Below are positions 30,882 to 40,131 of a stretch of DNA of 64,000 nt, piece after piece. The first letter of the stretch is position 1, and each line of letters begins with the position of its first letter. A program made the position numbers and the translations under genes. The notes under the pieces are model-generated. The model was not told the origin of the DNA, searched no databases, and saw nothing but the letters and a program-made list of their open reading frames with translations. Location: contig NZ_JALMUV010000018.1 of the NCBI RefSeq assembly GCF_023155275.1, positions 1 through 64,000 of the forward strand. The letters are read 5' to 3'. The stretch is from Streptomyces rhizoryzae (GTDB lineage Bacteria; Actinomycetota; Actinomycetes; Streptomycetales; Streptomycetaceae).

Positions 30882-31775
30882 TCAGGCGCCCGGGGCGGCC
30901 TGCCGGACCGCCTCGACGGCGTCGCGCAGCACCGTCCGGTGGTCGTCCGCGCGCCAGGCCAGTGCCAGGCGGCTGGGCGCCAGGCCGCCGACCGGCCGGG
31001 CGACCACGCCGGGGCGCTGGTAGAGCGCGGCGTTCCCGGCGGACAGCAGGACCACGCCCAACCCCTCCGCGACCGCCTCGAACGTCTCGTCCGCACCGGA
31101 CACCACCGCCCCGATCCGCACCGGGTGGCCGCCGCGCTCCGGCACCGCGAGCCAGTGGTCGCGCAGCGCCCCGGCGGTCTCCGGGAGCGCCAGGAACGGT
31201 TCGTCGAGCAGGTCGGCGAAGGCTATCCCGTCCGCGGCGGCGAGCCGGTGCCCGGCCGGCAGCGCCACCCAGCGCGCCTCGGTGGCCACCACCTCCACCG
31301 CGAAGGACTCCTGGCCGGGGAAGGGCAGCCACAGCAGCGCCAGGTCCGTGGTGCCGTCCGCGAGGCCCGCGGTCGCGTCGTCCCAGGCGATCTGCCGTAC
31401 CCGGACGCGCCAGTTGGGGCGGCGCTCGGCGAACCGCGCCCGCAGGGCGGGCAGCAGACCGCGGCCCACACTGGTGGACACCCCCAGCGTCAGCACCGCG
31501 GCCTCGGCGGCCGCCGCGTCGCTCACCGCCCGCTGGGCCTCGTCCCACAGCGCGACCACCTCGCGGGCCCGGGGCAGCAGCGCGTCGCCGGCCGCGGTCA
31601 GCGCCACCATGCGCCGGTCGCGCCGGAACAGCTGGACCCGCAGGCCCTCCTCCAGCTGGCGGATCTGCTTGCTGAGGGCCGGCTGGGAGATGAACAGCCG
31701 CGCCGCGGCCCGGGTGAAGTTCAACTCCTCGGCGGTGGCGAGGAAGTACCGCAGATCGCGGATGTGGGCGTCCAT
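30882..31775 (-). CDS. LysR family regulator
   Basis: 297 residues. The HTH (about 1-60) has LRYFLATAEELNFTRAAARLFISQPALSKQIRQLEEGLRVQLFRR, a textbook LysR start. The C-terminal co-inducer domain follows with VLTLGVSTSVGRGLLPALRARFAE. It diverges from the MFS gene across only 61 bp, so it probably controls that exporter and itself. Inducer unknown. Confidence 0.9.
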   Translation of the reverse strand: MDAHIRDLRYFLATAEELNFTRAAARLFISQPALSKQIRQLEEGLRVQLFRRDRRMVALTAAGDALLPRAREVVALWDEAQRAVSDAAAAEAAVLTLGVSTSVGRGLLPALRARFAERRPNWRVRVRQIAWDDATAGLADGTTDLALLWLPFPGQESFAVEVVATEARWVALPAGHRLAAADGIAFADLLDEPFLALPETAGALRDHWLAVPERGGHPVRIGAVVSGADETFEAVAEGLGVVLLSAGNAALYQRPGVVARPVGGLAPSRLALAWRADDHRTVLRDAVEAVRQAAPGA

Positions 31776-31836
31776 AACCCCTGGCTATCAGAAAAGGTCT
31801 TGGACGGGGAGGGGCGGCGGGCCGGAGGATCACTGC

Positions 31837-33132
31837 ATGACCTCCTCCCCGCATCGCCAACTCCCCGCAGGTCGCCGCCCGTTGGCCAAAACCGCGTCCG
31901 CCGGGCCGGTCCCGCCGCCCGCCGGGCCGGCGGGCCGCAGCCGCTGGGGCCGCCTGGTCGCCACCGTCGTGGTCAGCGTCGCGGCCGTCACCCCGGGCCT
32001 GATGGCGCCGGCCCTGGCCGCGCCCGTCCAGCGGTCCCTGCACCTGTCCGGCACCGCCTTCGGCGCCGCCGTCACCTGCTTCTTCGCCTGCACCGCGGCC
32101 GGCGCCCCGGTGGCCCGCCGGATCGTGCCGCGGTTGCAGGTCCGGGCCGTGCTCGGCGCCGTCGGGCTGCTGGCGGCCGCGGTGCTCGCCGGGCTGGCGA
32201 CGGCGAGCCGGCTGTGGGAGCTGTGCCTGCTGCTCGCCCTCGCCGGGTTCGGCAACGCCTTCACCCAGCCGGTCGCGGCCCGGGTGATCGCGGCCGACAT
32301 CGCGCCCGGCCGGCACTCCTTCGCGGGCGGCCTGTTCGGCGCGGCGCTCGGCGCCGGGCCGTTCCTGCCCGGCCTGCTGGTCACGCTGGTCGCGGCCCCG
32401 CACGGCTGGCGGCCCGCGCTGTGGACGGCGGCCGGGCTGGCGCTGCTCGCCCTGACCGCCGCGGCCGCGGCCCGCCCGGACCGGTCCGGGGCCGACGCGC
32501 CGGGGGCCGCGCCCGCGGGGCGGGCCGGCACCGGCGCCCGGCCGGCCGCGGCGCCCGCCCCGCGCACCGTCGGCCGGGTGCTCGCCGCCTGGACCGCCGC
32601 CGCGGCCCTGGCGACCATCGGCAGCAACGTGGGCGCGGCGTACTTCATCCAGATCGGCACCGCGTCGGGCTTCACCGCGGCCACCGCAGGGACCCTGGAG
32701 ATGCTGGCGAGCGTGCTCGGCATCGCGGTCCGGCTCGCCTCCGGCGGGCTGGCGGACCGCGCGCCGCACCGGATCCCGTGGACGGTCACCGCGATGATGC
32801 TCACCGGCAGCGCCGGGCTGGCGCTGATCGTGGTGGGCACCCCGGCGGCGTTCGTGGCCGGCGCGCTGCTGGCGGTGGCCGGCGGCTGGGGCTGGACCGG
32901 GCTGCTGCTCGCCGCCACCATGCGGCTGCTGCCCGGGGAGAGCGCCCGGGCCGGGGCGGCCATGCAGGGCGGGCTGTTCGCCGGTGCCGCCGTCGGGCCG
33001 CTGTCGTTCGGCGCGCTGTCCGGGCAGTTCGGCATCGGGGCCACGGTCGGCATCGCGGCGGCCGGCCCGCTGCTGGGCGCACTGCTGCTGGCCGCGGGCA
33101 TCCGCGCACTGGCGCGGGACACCGCCGGGTGA
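31837..33132 (+). CDS. MFS transporter
   Basis: 431 residues with about 12 membrane helices and a Pro/Ala/Gly-rich central loop (about 210-235). The first half has VVVSVAAVTPGLMAPALAAPVQ and ARVIAADIAPGRHSFAGGLFGAALGAGPFLPG. The second half has ASVLGIAVRLASGGLADRAPHRIPW, an inter-helix motif of the superfamily. GGAGGA lies seven bases before ATG 31837. It is divergent from a LysR gene, a common arrangement for exporters or sugar/aromatic acid uptake. Substrate unknown. Confidence 0.85.
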   Translation: MTSSPHRQLPAGRRPLAKTASAGPVPPPAGPAGRSRWGRLVATVVVSVAAVTPGLMAPALAAPVQRSLHLSGTAFGAAVTCFFACTAAGAPVARRIVPRLQVRAVLGAVGLLAAAVLAGLATASRLWELCLLLALAGFGNAFTQPVAARVIAADIAPGRHSFAGGLFGAALGAGPFLPGLLVTLVAAPHGWRPALWTAAGLALLALTAAAAARPDRSGADAPGAAPAGRAGTGARPAAAPAPRTVGRVLAAWTAAAALATIGSNVGAAYFIQIGTASGFTAATAGTLEMLASVLGIAVRLASGGLADRAPHRIPWTVTAMMLTGSAGLALIVVGTPAAFVAGALLAVAGGWGWTGLLLAATMRLLPGESARAGAAMQGGLFAGAAVGPLSFGALSGQFGIGATVGIAAAGPLLGALLLAAGIRALARDTAG

Positions 33133-33324
33133 GCGCGCAGGCCGGCCACTGAGGGGCCGGCGTGCCGGGCGTGCCGGACCGTCGGGACCGGGCAGGCCGT
33201 CGGGACCCGCCGGACGCTCGCCCCCGGGCCTCCCGCCCCGCCCCGCCACCCTTCCGGCACCGCGCCACCACCCACCCCCTGTTCCCTCGTTCCCCCCCCC
33301 GCGCCCGCGACCCCAGGAGTCCTC

Positions 33325-34128
33325 ATGCCGCCCGCCACCCCCGGAGCCGCCGTGCCGCCCGCCGCCCCCGCGCCCCGCGGACGCGCCGACGGGGACGGGT
33401 TCGCCGCCCCCGTCCCGTCCACCACCCCGGTCTCCCTCGTCACCGGTGCCACCCGGGGCATCGGCCGGGAGGTGTGCCGCCAGCTCGCCGGGCTCGGCCA
33501 CACGGTGCTGCTCACCGGGCGCTCCGGGGAGGCCGCCCGGCGGGCCGCCGCGGAACTGCGCGCCGCGGCCCGGCCCGGCACCGCCGACATCCGCCCGCTC
33601 CGGCTGGACGTCACCGACGACCGCAGCGTCGCCCGGGCCGCGGCCCGCGTCGCCGACGCCTTCGGCCGGCTGGACGTCCTGGTCAACAACGCCGCGGTGG
33701 CGTACGACACCTGGCAGCGGGCCGTCACCGCCGACCTGGCCGCGGTGCGCGAGGCGGCCGAGACCAACCTCTACGGGCCGTGGCGGACGGCCATCGCCTT
33801 CGCACCGCTGCTGCGCGCCTCCGCCCACCCCCGGCTCGTCAACGTCTCCAGCGAGGCCGGCTCGCTGACCAACATGGGCGGCGGCCCCCCGGCCTACGCC
33901 GCCTCCAAGGCCGCCCTCAACGCGCTGACCCGGATGCTCGCCGCCGAGCTGCGGCCCGACGGCGTCCTGGTCAACGCGGTCTGCCCGGGGTGGGTGGCCA
34001 CCGACCTGGGCGGGCCGGGCGGCCGGCCGGTCGCCGAGGGCGCGGCGAGCGTGCGGCACGCGGCGACGCTCCCGGACGACGGCCCGACCGGCGGTTTCTT
34101 CCGCGACGGCCGTCCGCTGCCCTGGTAG
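33325..34128 (+). CDS. Short-chain dehydrogenase/reductase
   Basis: 267 residues. After a Pro/Ala-rich N-terminus of about 34 residues, the NAD(P)-binding motif LVTGATRGIGREV appears (about 38-50), then LDVTDD, LDVLVNNAAVAYD, the catalytic Ser in LVNVSSEAGSL, YAASK (Tyr/Lys pair), and VCPGWVATDLGG. This is a classical SDR; the acceptor is unknown. It precedes the GntR gene by 71 bases without obvious link. CAGGAG lies near the ATG. Confidence 0.88.
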   Translation: MPPATPGAAVPPAAPAPRGRADGDGFAAPVPSTTPVSLVTGATRGIGREVCRQLAGLGHTVLLTGRSGEAARRAAAELRAAARPGTADIRPLRLDVTDDRSVARAAARVADAFGRLDVLVNNAAVAYDTWQRAVTADLAAVREAAETNLYGPWRTAIAFAPLLRASAHPRLVNVSSEAGSLTNMGGGPPAYAASKAALNALTRMLAAELRPDGVLVNAVCPGWVATDLGGPGGRPVAEGAASVRHAATLPDDGPTGGFFRDGRPLPW

Positions 34129-34137
34129 GAACCCGCC

Positions 34138-34149
34138 TTGTCCGGACAA
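34138..34149. promoter_or_regulatory. Palindrome TTGTCCGGACAA before the GntR gene
   Basis: A perfect 12-bp palindrome about 50 bases upstream of the GntR start. A 10-of-12 match lies directly upstream of the transporter promoter (34998-35009), so it is likely this regulator's own site. Confidence 0.6.
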
Positions 34150-34199
34150 TGTGACCTCCGGACTTCCCGTCATCTGTGCGGGCGGATACGCTCGCGACC

Positions 34200-34973
34200 G
34201 TGGGGAAACGCGAGACACACACCGCGGGCGCCCGGGGCCCCGTCCAGTTCAGCGTGGACCGGAACAGTCCGGTCCCGCTCTATTTCCAGCTGGCCCAGCA
34301 GCTGGAGGCCGCCATCGAGAACGGCCGGCTGGCCCCCGGCAGCCTGCTCGGCAACGAGATCGAACTGGCCGGCCGGCTCGGCCTGTCCCGGCCCACGGTG
34401 CGCCAGGCGATCCAGTCGCTGGTCGACAAGGGCCTGCTGGTCCGCCGCCGCGGCATCGGCACCCAGGTCGTGCACAGCCAGGTCAGGCGGCCCCTGGAGC
34501 TGAGCAGCCTCTACGACGACCTGGAGGCGGCCGGCCAGAAACCGGCCACCCGGGTCCTGCTGAACACCACCACCGCGGCGGACGCCGAGGTCGCCGCCGC
34601 GCTGGGCGTCGCCGAGGGCGACGAGGTCGTGCTGGTCGAACGGCTGCGGCTGGCCCACGGCGAACCGGTCGCCCACCTGCGCAACCATCTCCCCGCCGGC
34701 CTGCTGGAGCTTCGCACCGCCGCCCTGGAGGAGACCGGCCTGTACCGCCTGATGCGCGCCGCCGGGATCACCCTGCACAGCGCCCGGCAGACCGTCGGCG
34801 CCCGCGGCGCGACGGCCGAGGAGGCCGCCCGGCTCGACGAGACCGAGGGCGCCCCGCTCCTCACCATGCAGCGCACCACCTACGACGACACCGGCCGCGC
34901 GGTGGAGTTCGGCGCGCACGTCTACCGCGCGTCCCGGTACGCCTTCGAGTTCCAGCTGCTGGTCCGGCCGTGA
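34200..34973 (+). CDS. GntR/UTRA family regulator of the sugar transporter
   Basis: 257 residues. The GntR winged HTH (about 18-85) reads SPVPLYFQLAQQLEAAIENGRLAPGSLLGNEIELAGRLGLSRPTVRQAIQSLVDKGLLVRRRGIGTQV. The UTRA ligand domain (about 100-255) has EGDEVVLVERLRLAHGEPVAHLRNHLP and ends EFGAHVYRASRYAFEFQLLVRP. GTG 34200 lies about seven bases after a -10-like GATACG and has no ribosome site, so the message may be leaderless; an in-frame GTG at 34176 is the alternative. It precedes the ABC genes, and its probable operators stand before both units. Confidence 0.85.
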   Translation: MGKRETHTAGARGPVQFSVDRNSPVPLYFQLAQQLEAAIENGRLAPGSLLGNEIELAGRLGLSRPTVRQAIQSLVDKGLLVRRRGIGTQVVHSQVRRPLELSSLYDDLEAAGQKPATRVLLNTTTAADAEVAAALGVAEGDEVVLVERLRLAHGEPVAHLRNHLPAGLLELRTAALEETGLYRLMRAAGITLHSARQTVGARGATAEEAARLDETEGAPLLTMQRTTYDDTGRAVEFGAHVYRASRYAFEFQLLVRP

Positions 34974-34997
34974 GGCGTGCGGCGTCTAGCCATCAGA

Positions 34998-35042
34998 ATG
35001 TTCGGACAAACCATTGACGCGGATCCGCGGGCGCCGTTAGAT
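34998..35042 (+). promoter_or_regulatory. Promoter and operator of the sugar ABC operon
   Basis: -35 TTGACG (35014-35019), 17 bp, -10 TTAGAT (35037-35042). Five bases upstream of the -35 is ATGTTCGGACAA (34998-35009), matching the palindrome before the GntR gene at 10 of 12 positions. Confidence 0.65.
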
Positions 35043-35303
35043 CTCCACCAGCCGCAATCCGGCGGCGGGGGAACGAAGGCGGTCCACCATGCACTGCGTC
35101 GGCACGGCCCGGCCCGGAACGATCCGGCCCGGGGACTCGCGCACCCTTACCACCCGGCACGCCTCCACCGGGGCCGGGACCCCATGAATCGGTACAGAAC
35201 GCCGGTAACCGATACTTGGTCGGTTGCCCGGTCCGGCCCGCCGGCGCCGCGGCGACACCAGACAGACCCCGGACAGCGACAAGAGCGGGAAAGGCAAGTC
35301 CTC
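35043..35303 (+). other. Long leader of the ABC operon, with a small upstream ORF
   Basis: If transcription starts near 35049, the leader is about 255 bases. It holds a 32-codon ORF (ATG 35089 to TGA 35187) preceded by GAAGGCGG. Its stop overlaps an ATG at 35184 that is in frame with the binding protein and would add 40 residues. Neither is proven to be translated. Confidence 0.4.
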
Positions 35304-36320
35304 GTGGCAAGGGTTCGAAGAAGAGGACGCGTCGTGGGCGCCGCGCTGGCGGCGGCGGTACTCGGCGCCTCCCTGGCGGGGTGCAGCAGCACCGGGGGCA
35401 AGCGCGCCGAGGAGGAGCGCGCCGCGCAGACCGCCGGCGGCCGGGCCGCCGTGCACACCCCCCGGTGGACCGTCGCGATGGTCACGCACTCCGGGGACGG
35501 CGACACGTTCTGGGACATCGTCCAGAAGGGCGCCCAGCAGGCCGCCGACAAGGACAACATCAACTTTGTCTACGCGCACGACAAGGAGGCCCAGCGGCAG
35601 AGCCAGCTGGTGCAGTCCTACATCGACCAGAAGGTCGACGGGCTGATCGTCTCGCTGGCCAAACCGGACGCCATGAAGGACGTGGTGCACAAGGCGGAGC
35701 AGGCCGGCATCCCGGTGATCACGGTGAACTCCGGCGCCGAGGAGTCCAAGGCGTTCGGCGCGCTCACCCACGTCGGCCAGGACGAGGGCGTGGCCGGCGA
35801 GGCGGTCGGCGAGGAGCTGACCAGGCGCGGGAAGAAGCAGGCCCTGTGCGTCCTGCACGAGCAGGGCAACGTCGGCCACGAGCAGCGCTGCGACGGGGCC
35901 GCCAAGACCTTCAAGGGCCACCTGGAGAAGCTGTACGTGGACGGCACCAACATGCCCGACGTGCAGGCGTCCATCGAGTCCAAGCTCCAGGCCGACCCGT
36001 CGATCGACGCGGTGGTCACCCTCGGCGCGCCGTTCGCCCCCACCGCCGTCAAGGCCAGGGAGCAGGCCGGCAGCAAGGCCGAGGTCGACACCTTCGACCT
36101 CAACGCGCAGGTCGCCGGCGGACTCAAGGACGGCTCCCTGGGCTTCGCGGTCGACCAGCAGCCCTACCTCCAGGGCTACCAGGCGGTCGACCTGCTGTGG
36201 CTGTACAAGTACAACGCCGACGTCCTCGGCGGCGGCCGGCCGGTGTTCACCGGACCGCAGGTCATCACCAAGGACGACGCCGCCGCGCTCCAGGACTACA
36301 CGAAGCGGGGGACCCGATGA
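35304..36320 (+). CDS. Sugar ABC transporter substrate-binding lipoprotein
   Basis: 338 residues. A lipoprotein signal with lipobox LAGC (Cys27) leads to a ribose-type periplasmic binding fold: TVAMVTHSGDGDTFWDIVQKGAQQAA (about 50-75), LVQSYIDQKVDGLIVSLAKPDAM, IPVITVNSGAEESKAFGALTHVGQDE, then VDTFDLNAQVAGGLKDGSLGFAVDQQPYLQGYQ. It delivers a sugar or polyol to the permease encoded next. GTG 35304 was chosen for its GGGAAAGG ribosome site and because the lipoprotein signal starts there. The stop overlaps the next start. The sugar is unknown. Confidence 0.9.
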   Translation: MARVRRRGRVVGAALAAAVLGASLAGCSSTGGKRAEEERAAQTAGGRAAVHTPRWTVAMVTHSGDGDTFWDIVQKGAQQAADKDNINFVYAHDKEAQRQSQLVQSYIDQKVDGLIVSLAKPDAMKDVVHKAEQAGIPVITVNSGAEESKAFGALTHVGQDEGVAGEAVGEELTRRGKKQALCVLHEQGNVGHEQRCDGAAKTFKGHLEKLYVDGTNMPDVQASIESKLQADPSIDAVVTLGAPFAPTAVKAREQAGSKAEVDTFDLNAQVAGGLKDGSLGFAVDQQPYLQGYQAVDLLWLYKYNADVLGGGRPVFTGPQVITKDDAAALQDYTKRGTR

Positions 36321-37387
36321 GCGCGGCCGAGGCCCCGGCGCCCCCCGCACGCACCGGAGGCGGGGGCGGGGGCGACGAGCGGCTGGTGCGGCGCTCCCTG
36401 GCGCGCCGGCTGATGGGCCGCCCCGAGCTGGGCTCGGTGGTCGGCGCCCTCGCGGTGTTCGTCTTCTTCTCGCTGGTCGCCGAGCCGTTCCTGCGGCCGG
36501 CCAGCCTCTCCACGGTCCTGTACGCGTCCTCGACGATCGGCATCATGGCCGTCCCGGTGGCGCTGCTGATGATCGGCGGGGAGTTCGACCTCTCGGCCGG
36601 GGTGATGGTGGTCAGCTCGGCGCTGGTGTCGTCGATGTTCAGCTACCAGATGACCGCCAACACCTGGGTCGGCGTCGGGGTGTCGCTGCTGGTCACCCTC
36701 TGCTTCGGCGCGCTGAACGGGTTGCTGCTGACCCGGACGAAGCTGCCCAGCTTCATCATCACGCTGGGCACCTTCTTCATGCTGACCGGCCTGAACCTGG
36801 GCTTCACCAAGCTGATCAGCGGCACCGTCTCGACCAAGTCCATCGCCGACATGGAGGGCTTCGACTCGGCCCGCGCGGTCTTCGCCTCCCACCTGACCGT
36901 GGGCGGGGTGGACATCCAGATCACCATCCTGTGGTGGCTGGCGCTGGTCGCGGTGGCCACCTGGATCCTGCTGCGGACCAGGGCCGGCAACTGGATCTTC
37001 GCGGTGGGCGGCAACGCGGACGCGGCCCGCGCGGTCGGCGTCCCGGTCACCCGCACCAAGATCGGCCTGTACCTCGGCGTCGCGTTCGCCGCCTGGATCT
37101 CCGGCCAGCACCTGCTGTTCTCGTACGACGCGATCCAGTCCGGCGACGGCGTCGGCAACGAGTTCCTGTACATCATCGCGGCGGCGGTCGGCGGCTGCCT
37201 GATGACCGGCGGCTTCGGCTCGGCGATCGGCGCCGCGGTCGGCGCCCTGCTGTTCGGCATGGCCAGCAAGGGCATCGTCTACGCGCAGTGGAACCCGGAC
37301 TGGTACAAGTTCTTCCTCGGCGCGATGCTGCTGCTCGCCACGCTGCTGAACGCCTGGGTCCGCAAGCGGGCGGAGGCCACGTCATGA
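36317..37387 (+). CDS. Sugar ABC transporter permease
   Basis: 356 residues with 8 to 10 membrane helices of the RbsC/XylH type. Marks are MAVPVALLMIGGEFDLSAGVMVVSS (about 75-100), GLLLTRTKLPSFIITLGTFFMLTGL, and the conserved cytoplasmic loop AVGGNADAARAVGVPVTRTKI (about 230-250). Starts within the stop of the binding-protein gene (ATGA) and ends within the start of the ATPase gene, so the three are tightly coupled. Confidence 0.92.
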   Translation: MSAAEAPAPPARTGGGGGGDERLVRRSLARRLMGRPELGSVVGALAVFVFFSLVAEPFLRPASLSTVLYASSTIGIMAVPVALLMIGGEFDLSAGVMVVSSALVSSMFSYQMTANTWVGVGVSLLVTLCFGALNGLLLTRTKLPSFIITLGTFFMLTGLNLGFTKLISGTVSTKSIADMEGFDSARAVFASHLTVGGVDIQITILWWLALVAVATWILLRTRAGNWIFAVGGNADAARAVGVPVTRTKIGLYLGVAFAAWISGQHLLFSYDAIQSGDGVGNEFLYIIAAAVGGCLMTGGFGSAIGAAVGALLFGMASKGIVYAQWNPDWYKFFLGAMLLLATLLNAWVRKRAEATS

Positions 37388-38193
37388 CCGCGCTCGTCGC
37401 ACTCGACGACGTCAGCAAGTTCTACGGCAACGTCAAGGCGCTGACCGGGGTGTCCCTGGAGGTGCACGCCGGGGAGATCACCTGCGTCCTCGGCGACAAC
37501 GGCGCCGGCAAGTCCACCCTCATCAAGATCATCGCGGGGCTGCACCGGCACGACGCCGGCTCCTTCCGCATCGAGGGCGAGGAGACCCGGCTCGGCTCCC
37601 CGCGCGAGGCCCTGGACCGCGGCATCGCCACGGTCTACCAGGACCTCGCCGTGGTGCCGCTGATGCCGGTGTGGCGGAACTTCTTCCTGGGTTCCGAGCC
37701 CACCACCGGCGTCGGCCCGTTCAGGCGGCTCGACGTCCGCACCATGCGCGAGACCACCCGCGCCGAGCTGCTGCGGATGGGCATCGACCTGCGCGACGTC
37801 GACCAGCCGATCGGCACCCTCTCCGGCGGCGAGCGGCAGTGCGTGGCCATCGCCCGCGCCGTGTACTTCGGCGCCAAGGTCCTCGTCCTGGACGAGCCGA
37901 CCGCGGCGCTCGGCGTCAAGCAGTCCGGCGTCGTCCTCAAGTACGTCGCGGCCGCCCGGGACGCCGGGCTGGGCGTGGTGTTGATCACCCACAACCCGCA
38001 CCACGCCTACCTGGTCGGCGACCGCTTCATTCTCCTCAAGCGGGGCACGATGGCCGGCAGCCACCTCAAGGCGGACATCGAGCTGGCGGAGCTGACCCGG
38101 CAAATGGCGGGCGGCAGCGAGCTGGAGCAGCTCAGCCACGAGCTGGCCCGCACCGCCCCCGCGGAGTTCCCCGGCGGTCACCGGCCCGGGTGA
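37384..38193 (+). CDS. Sugar ABC transporter ATP-binding protein
   Basis: 269 residues, one nucleotide-binding domain, unlike the double domain of RbsA. Walker A is LGDNGAGKSTLIK (about 37-49), signature LSGGERQ (about 145), Walker B VLVLDEPTAALG, and the switch His is in LITHNPHHAY. It energises the RbsC-type permease as a homodimer. The protein ends with a Glu/Pro-rich tail. No further transport gene follows; a 250-bp gap leads to the ROK kinase. Confidence 0.92.
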   Translation: MTALVALDDVSKFYGNVKALTGVSLEVHAGEITCVLGDNGAGKSTLIKIIAGLHRHDAGSFRIEGEETRLGSPREALDRGIATVYQDLAVVPLMPVWRNFFLGSEPTTGVGPFRRLDVRTMRETTRAELLRMGIDLRDVDQPIGTLSGGERQCVAIARAVYFGAKVLVLDEPTAALGVKQSGVVLKYVAAARDAGLGVVLITHNPHHAYLVGDRFILLKRGTMAGSHLKADIELAELTRQMAGGSELEQLSHELARTAPAEFPGGHRPG

Positions 38194-38443
38194 ATGCTGC
38201 CGCGCCCCGCACCGGCTCCCCGCCGGTGGGGGGCGTGCCGCCCGGGACCGCGGTGCGCCGGGCGCCGCCGGTGATGCACAATCGCACCGGACCATCCGCC
38301 GAGGCCCCGGCCTCCCCGAGACCCGCAGGGACGAGACGACTCTTGCGCGCACGCAGCCGCGAAGACCGTAACGGCAGCCGGCCCGGCTGTCCCGGCCGCC
38401 GCCCCGGCAGCCGTACCCGCGACCAGGTCCGAGGGGTGAGCCG

Positions 38444-39565
38444 ATGAGCATGTACCGGGACCGGGCGCACCGCGGGTCCGCCCGCGCCACCGTCCTGCGC
38501 ACCGTCGGCGCCCGGGAGCGCCGCTCCCACCTCACCGCCCCCCGGGTGCCCACCGTCGGCATCGACATCGGCGGCACCAAGGTCATGGCCGGGGTGGTGG
38601 ACGCCGACGGCGCGATCCTGGAGAAGGTCCGCACCGAGACGCCGGACAAGTCCAAGAGCCCCAAGGTCGTCGAGGACACCATCACCGAGCTGGTGCTGGA
38701 CCTCTCCGACCGGCACGACGTGCACGCGGTCGGCATCGGCGCGGCCGGCTGGGTGGACGCCGACCGCTCCCGGGTGCTCTTCGCCCCCCACCTGAACTGG
38801 CGCAACGAGCCGCTGCGGGACCGCCTCGCCGAGCGCCTCGCGGTCCCGGTCATGGTCGACAACGACGCCAACACCGCCGCCTGGGCGGAGTGGCGGTTCG
38901 GCGCCGGCCGCGGCGAGGACCACCTGGTGATGATCACCCTCGGGACGGGCATCGGCGGCGCCATCCTGGAGGACGGCGCCGTCAAGCGCGGCCGGTACGG
39001 GGTGGCCGGGGAGTTCGGCCACATGCAGGTGGTCCCCGGCGGCCACCGCTGCCCGTGCGGCAACCGCGGCTGCTGGGAGCAGTACAGCTCCGGCAACGCC
39101 CTGGTCCGCGAGGCCCGCGAACTGGCCGCCGCGGACTCCCCGGTCGCGTACAACATCATCGAGCGGGTCGGCGGGCGGATCGGCGACATCACCGGCCCGC
39201 TGATCACCGAGCTGGCCCGGGAGGGCGACGCGATGTGCGTCGAACTCCTCCAGGACATCGGCCAGTGGCTGGGCGTCGGCATCGCCAACCTCGCCGCCGC
39301 CCTCGACCCGTCCTGCTTCGTCATCGGCGGCGGCGTCAGCGCCGCCGACGACCTGCTGATCGGCCCGGCCCGGGACGCCTTCCGGCGCCACCTCACCGGC
39401 CGCGGCTACCGCCCCGAGGCCACCATCGCCAAGGCGCAGCTGGGCCCGGAGGCCGGAATGGTCGGCGCCGCCGACCTCGCCCGCCTGGTGGCCCGCCGCT
39501 TCCGGCGCGCCAACCGCCGCCGGGCCGAGCGCACCGCACGCTACGAACGGGCCGGCCGCCGATGA
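38444..39565 (+). CDS. ROK family sugar kinase (glucokinase-like)
   Basis: 373 residues. It has an N-terminal extension of about 35 residues, then PTVGIDIGGTKVMAGVVD (ATP site), VGIGAAGWVD, MVDNDANTAAWAEWRFGAG (catalytic Asp), ITLGTGIGGAILEDG, EFGHMQV and the zinc motif CPCGNRGCWEQYSS (about 196-210). It has no HTH, so it is a kinase rather than a ROK repressor. It would phosphorylate the sugar brought in by the adjacent ABC system. From memory, S. coelicolor carries a similar GntR-ABC-ROK block near its allantoin genes. GAGGGGTGAG lies upstream. The stop overlaps the next start. Confidence 0.9.
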   Translation: MSMYRDRAHRGSARATVLRTVGARERRSHLTAPRVPTVGIDIGGTKVMAGVVDADGAILEKVRTETPDKSKSPKVVEDTITELVLDLSDRHDVHAVGIGAAGWVDADRSRVLFAPHLNWRNEPLRDRLAERLAVPVMVDNDANTAAWAEWRFGAGRGEDHLVMITLGTGIGGAILEDGAVKRGRYGVAGEFGHMQVVPGGHRCPCGNRGCWEQYSSGNALVREARELAAADSPVAYNIIERVGGRIGDITGPLITELAREGDAMCVELLQDIGQWLGVGIANLAAALDPSCFVIGGGVSAADDLLIGPARDAFRRHLTGRGYRPEATIAKAQLGPEAGMVGAADLARLVARRFRRANRRRAERTARYERAGRR

Positions 39566-40131
39566 CCGAACCGGAACCGCAGACCGTGTCCGACGACCAC
39601 CCCGGCCCGCCGCCCCGCCCGCGGACCCGCCGCCCCTTCCTCATGGCGCTGGTGATCTTCCTGCTGATCACCATCCCGGCCGGCTACATCGTCATCTCCG
39701 CCGAGCAGAGCCGCGACAGCGGCGAGGACAAGGAGGCCGAGGCCGCCGCCACCGGCCTGACCAACGCCTTCCCCTCCCGGTTGCAGCAGCGGATCTACGA
39801 CGTCCCGGTGCCCATCGGCTCCACCCCGGTCTACTACTACGAGACCAACTCCTGGCAGACCAGCTCGCTGTTCGTGCAGTTCCGCACCAACGACTGGGGC
39901 CTGGACAAGTACCTGGCGGCCGTCGGCACCAGCACCGCCGCGCTCAAGGAGGGCGCGCTCACCATCCCGCCCGCGCAGGCCGCCAAGGTCGGCTGGGACT
40001 TCCGGGCCGACTGGCCCTGGCGCGGTGTGGCGGTCGACCGCCCGGCCCCCCAGCCCTCCCAGCGGATCGTGGTCAGCTACGACGAGCCCGGCCACCCGGT
40101 CGTCTACACCGTTTCGACCGTACGGTTCTGA
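39562..40131 (+). CDS. Membrane-anchored hypothetical protein
   Basis: 189 residues: an acidic/proline-rich cytoplasmic start, one membrane helix (FLMALVIFLLITIPAGYIVI, about 26-45) and an outward domain of about 140 residues. The latter has YDVPVPIGSTPVYYYETNSWQTSSLFVQFRTND and GWDFRADWPWRGVAVDRPAP. Translationally coupled to the ROK kinase (ATGA). No known family is recognised. The extracellular domain looks beta-rich and could bind a ligand or cell-wall part. Confidence 0.7.
   Translation: MTEPEPQTVSDDHPGPPPRPRTRRPFLMALVIFLLITIPAGYIVISAEQSRDSGEDKEAEAAATGLTNAFPSRLQQRIYDVPVPIGSTPVYYYETNSWQTSSLFVQFRTNDWGLDKYLAAVGTSTAALKEGALTIPPAQAAKVGWDFRADWPWRGVAVDRPAPQPSQRIVVSYDEPGHPVVYTVSTVRF

Noticed and set aside
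30676..34218. 1180-codon open frame on the minus strand
   Set aside because: It is antisense to the MFS and SDR genes, overlaps the LysR gene on its own strand, is low complexity and has no plausible start signal.
34977..35303. Longer N-terminus for the sugar-binding protein
   Set aside because: It would put about 109 (or 40, from ATG 35184) residues before a clear lipoprotein signal; GTG 35304 has its own ribosome site and the promoter lies inside the extension.
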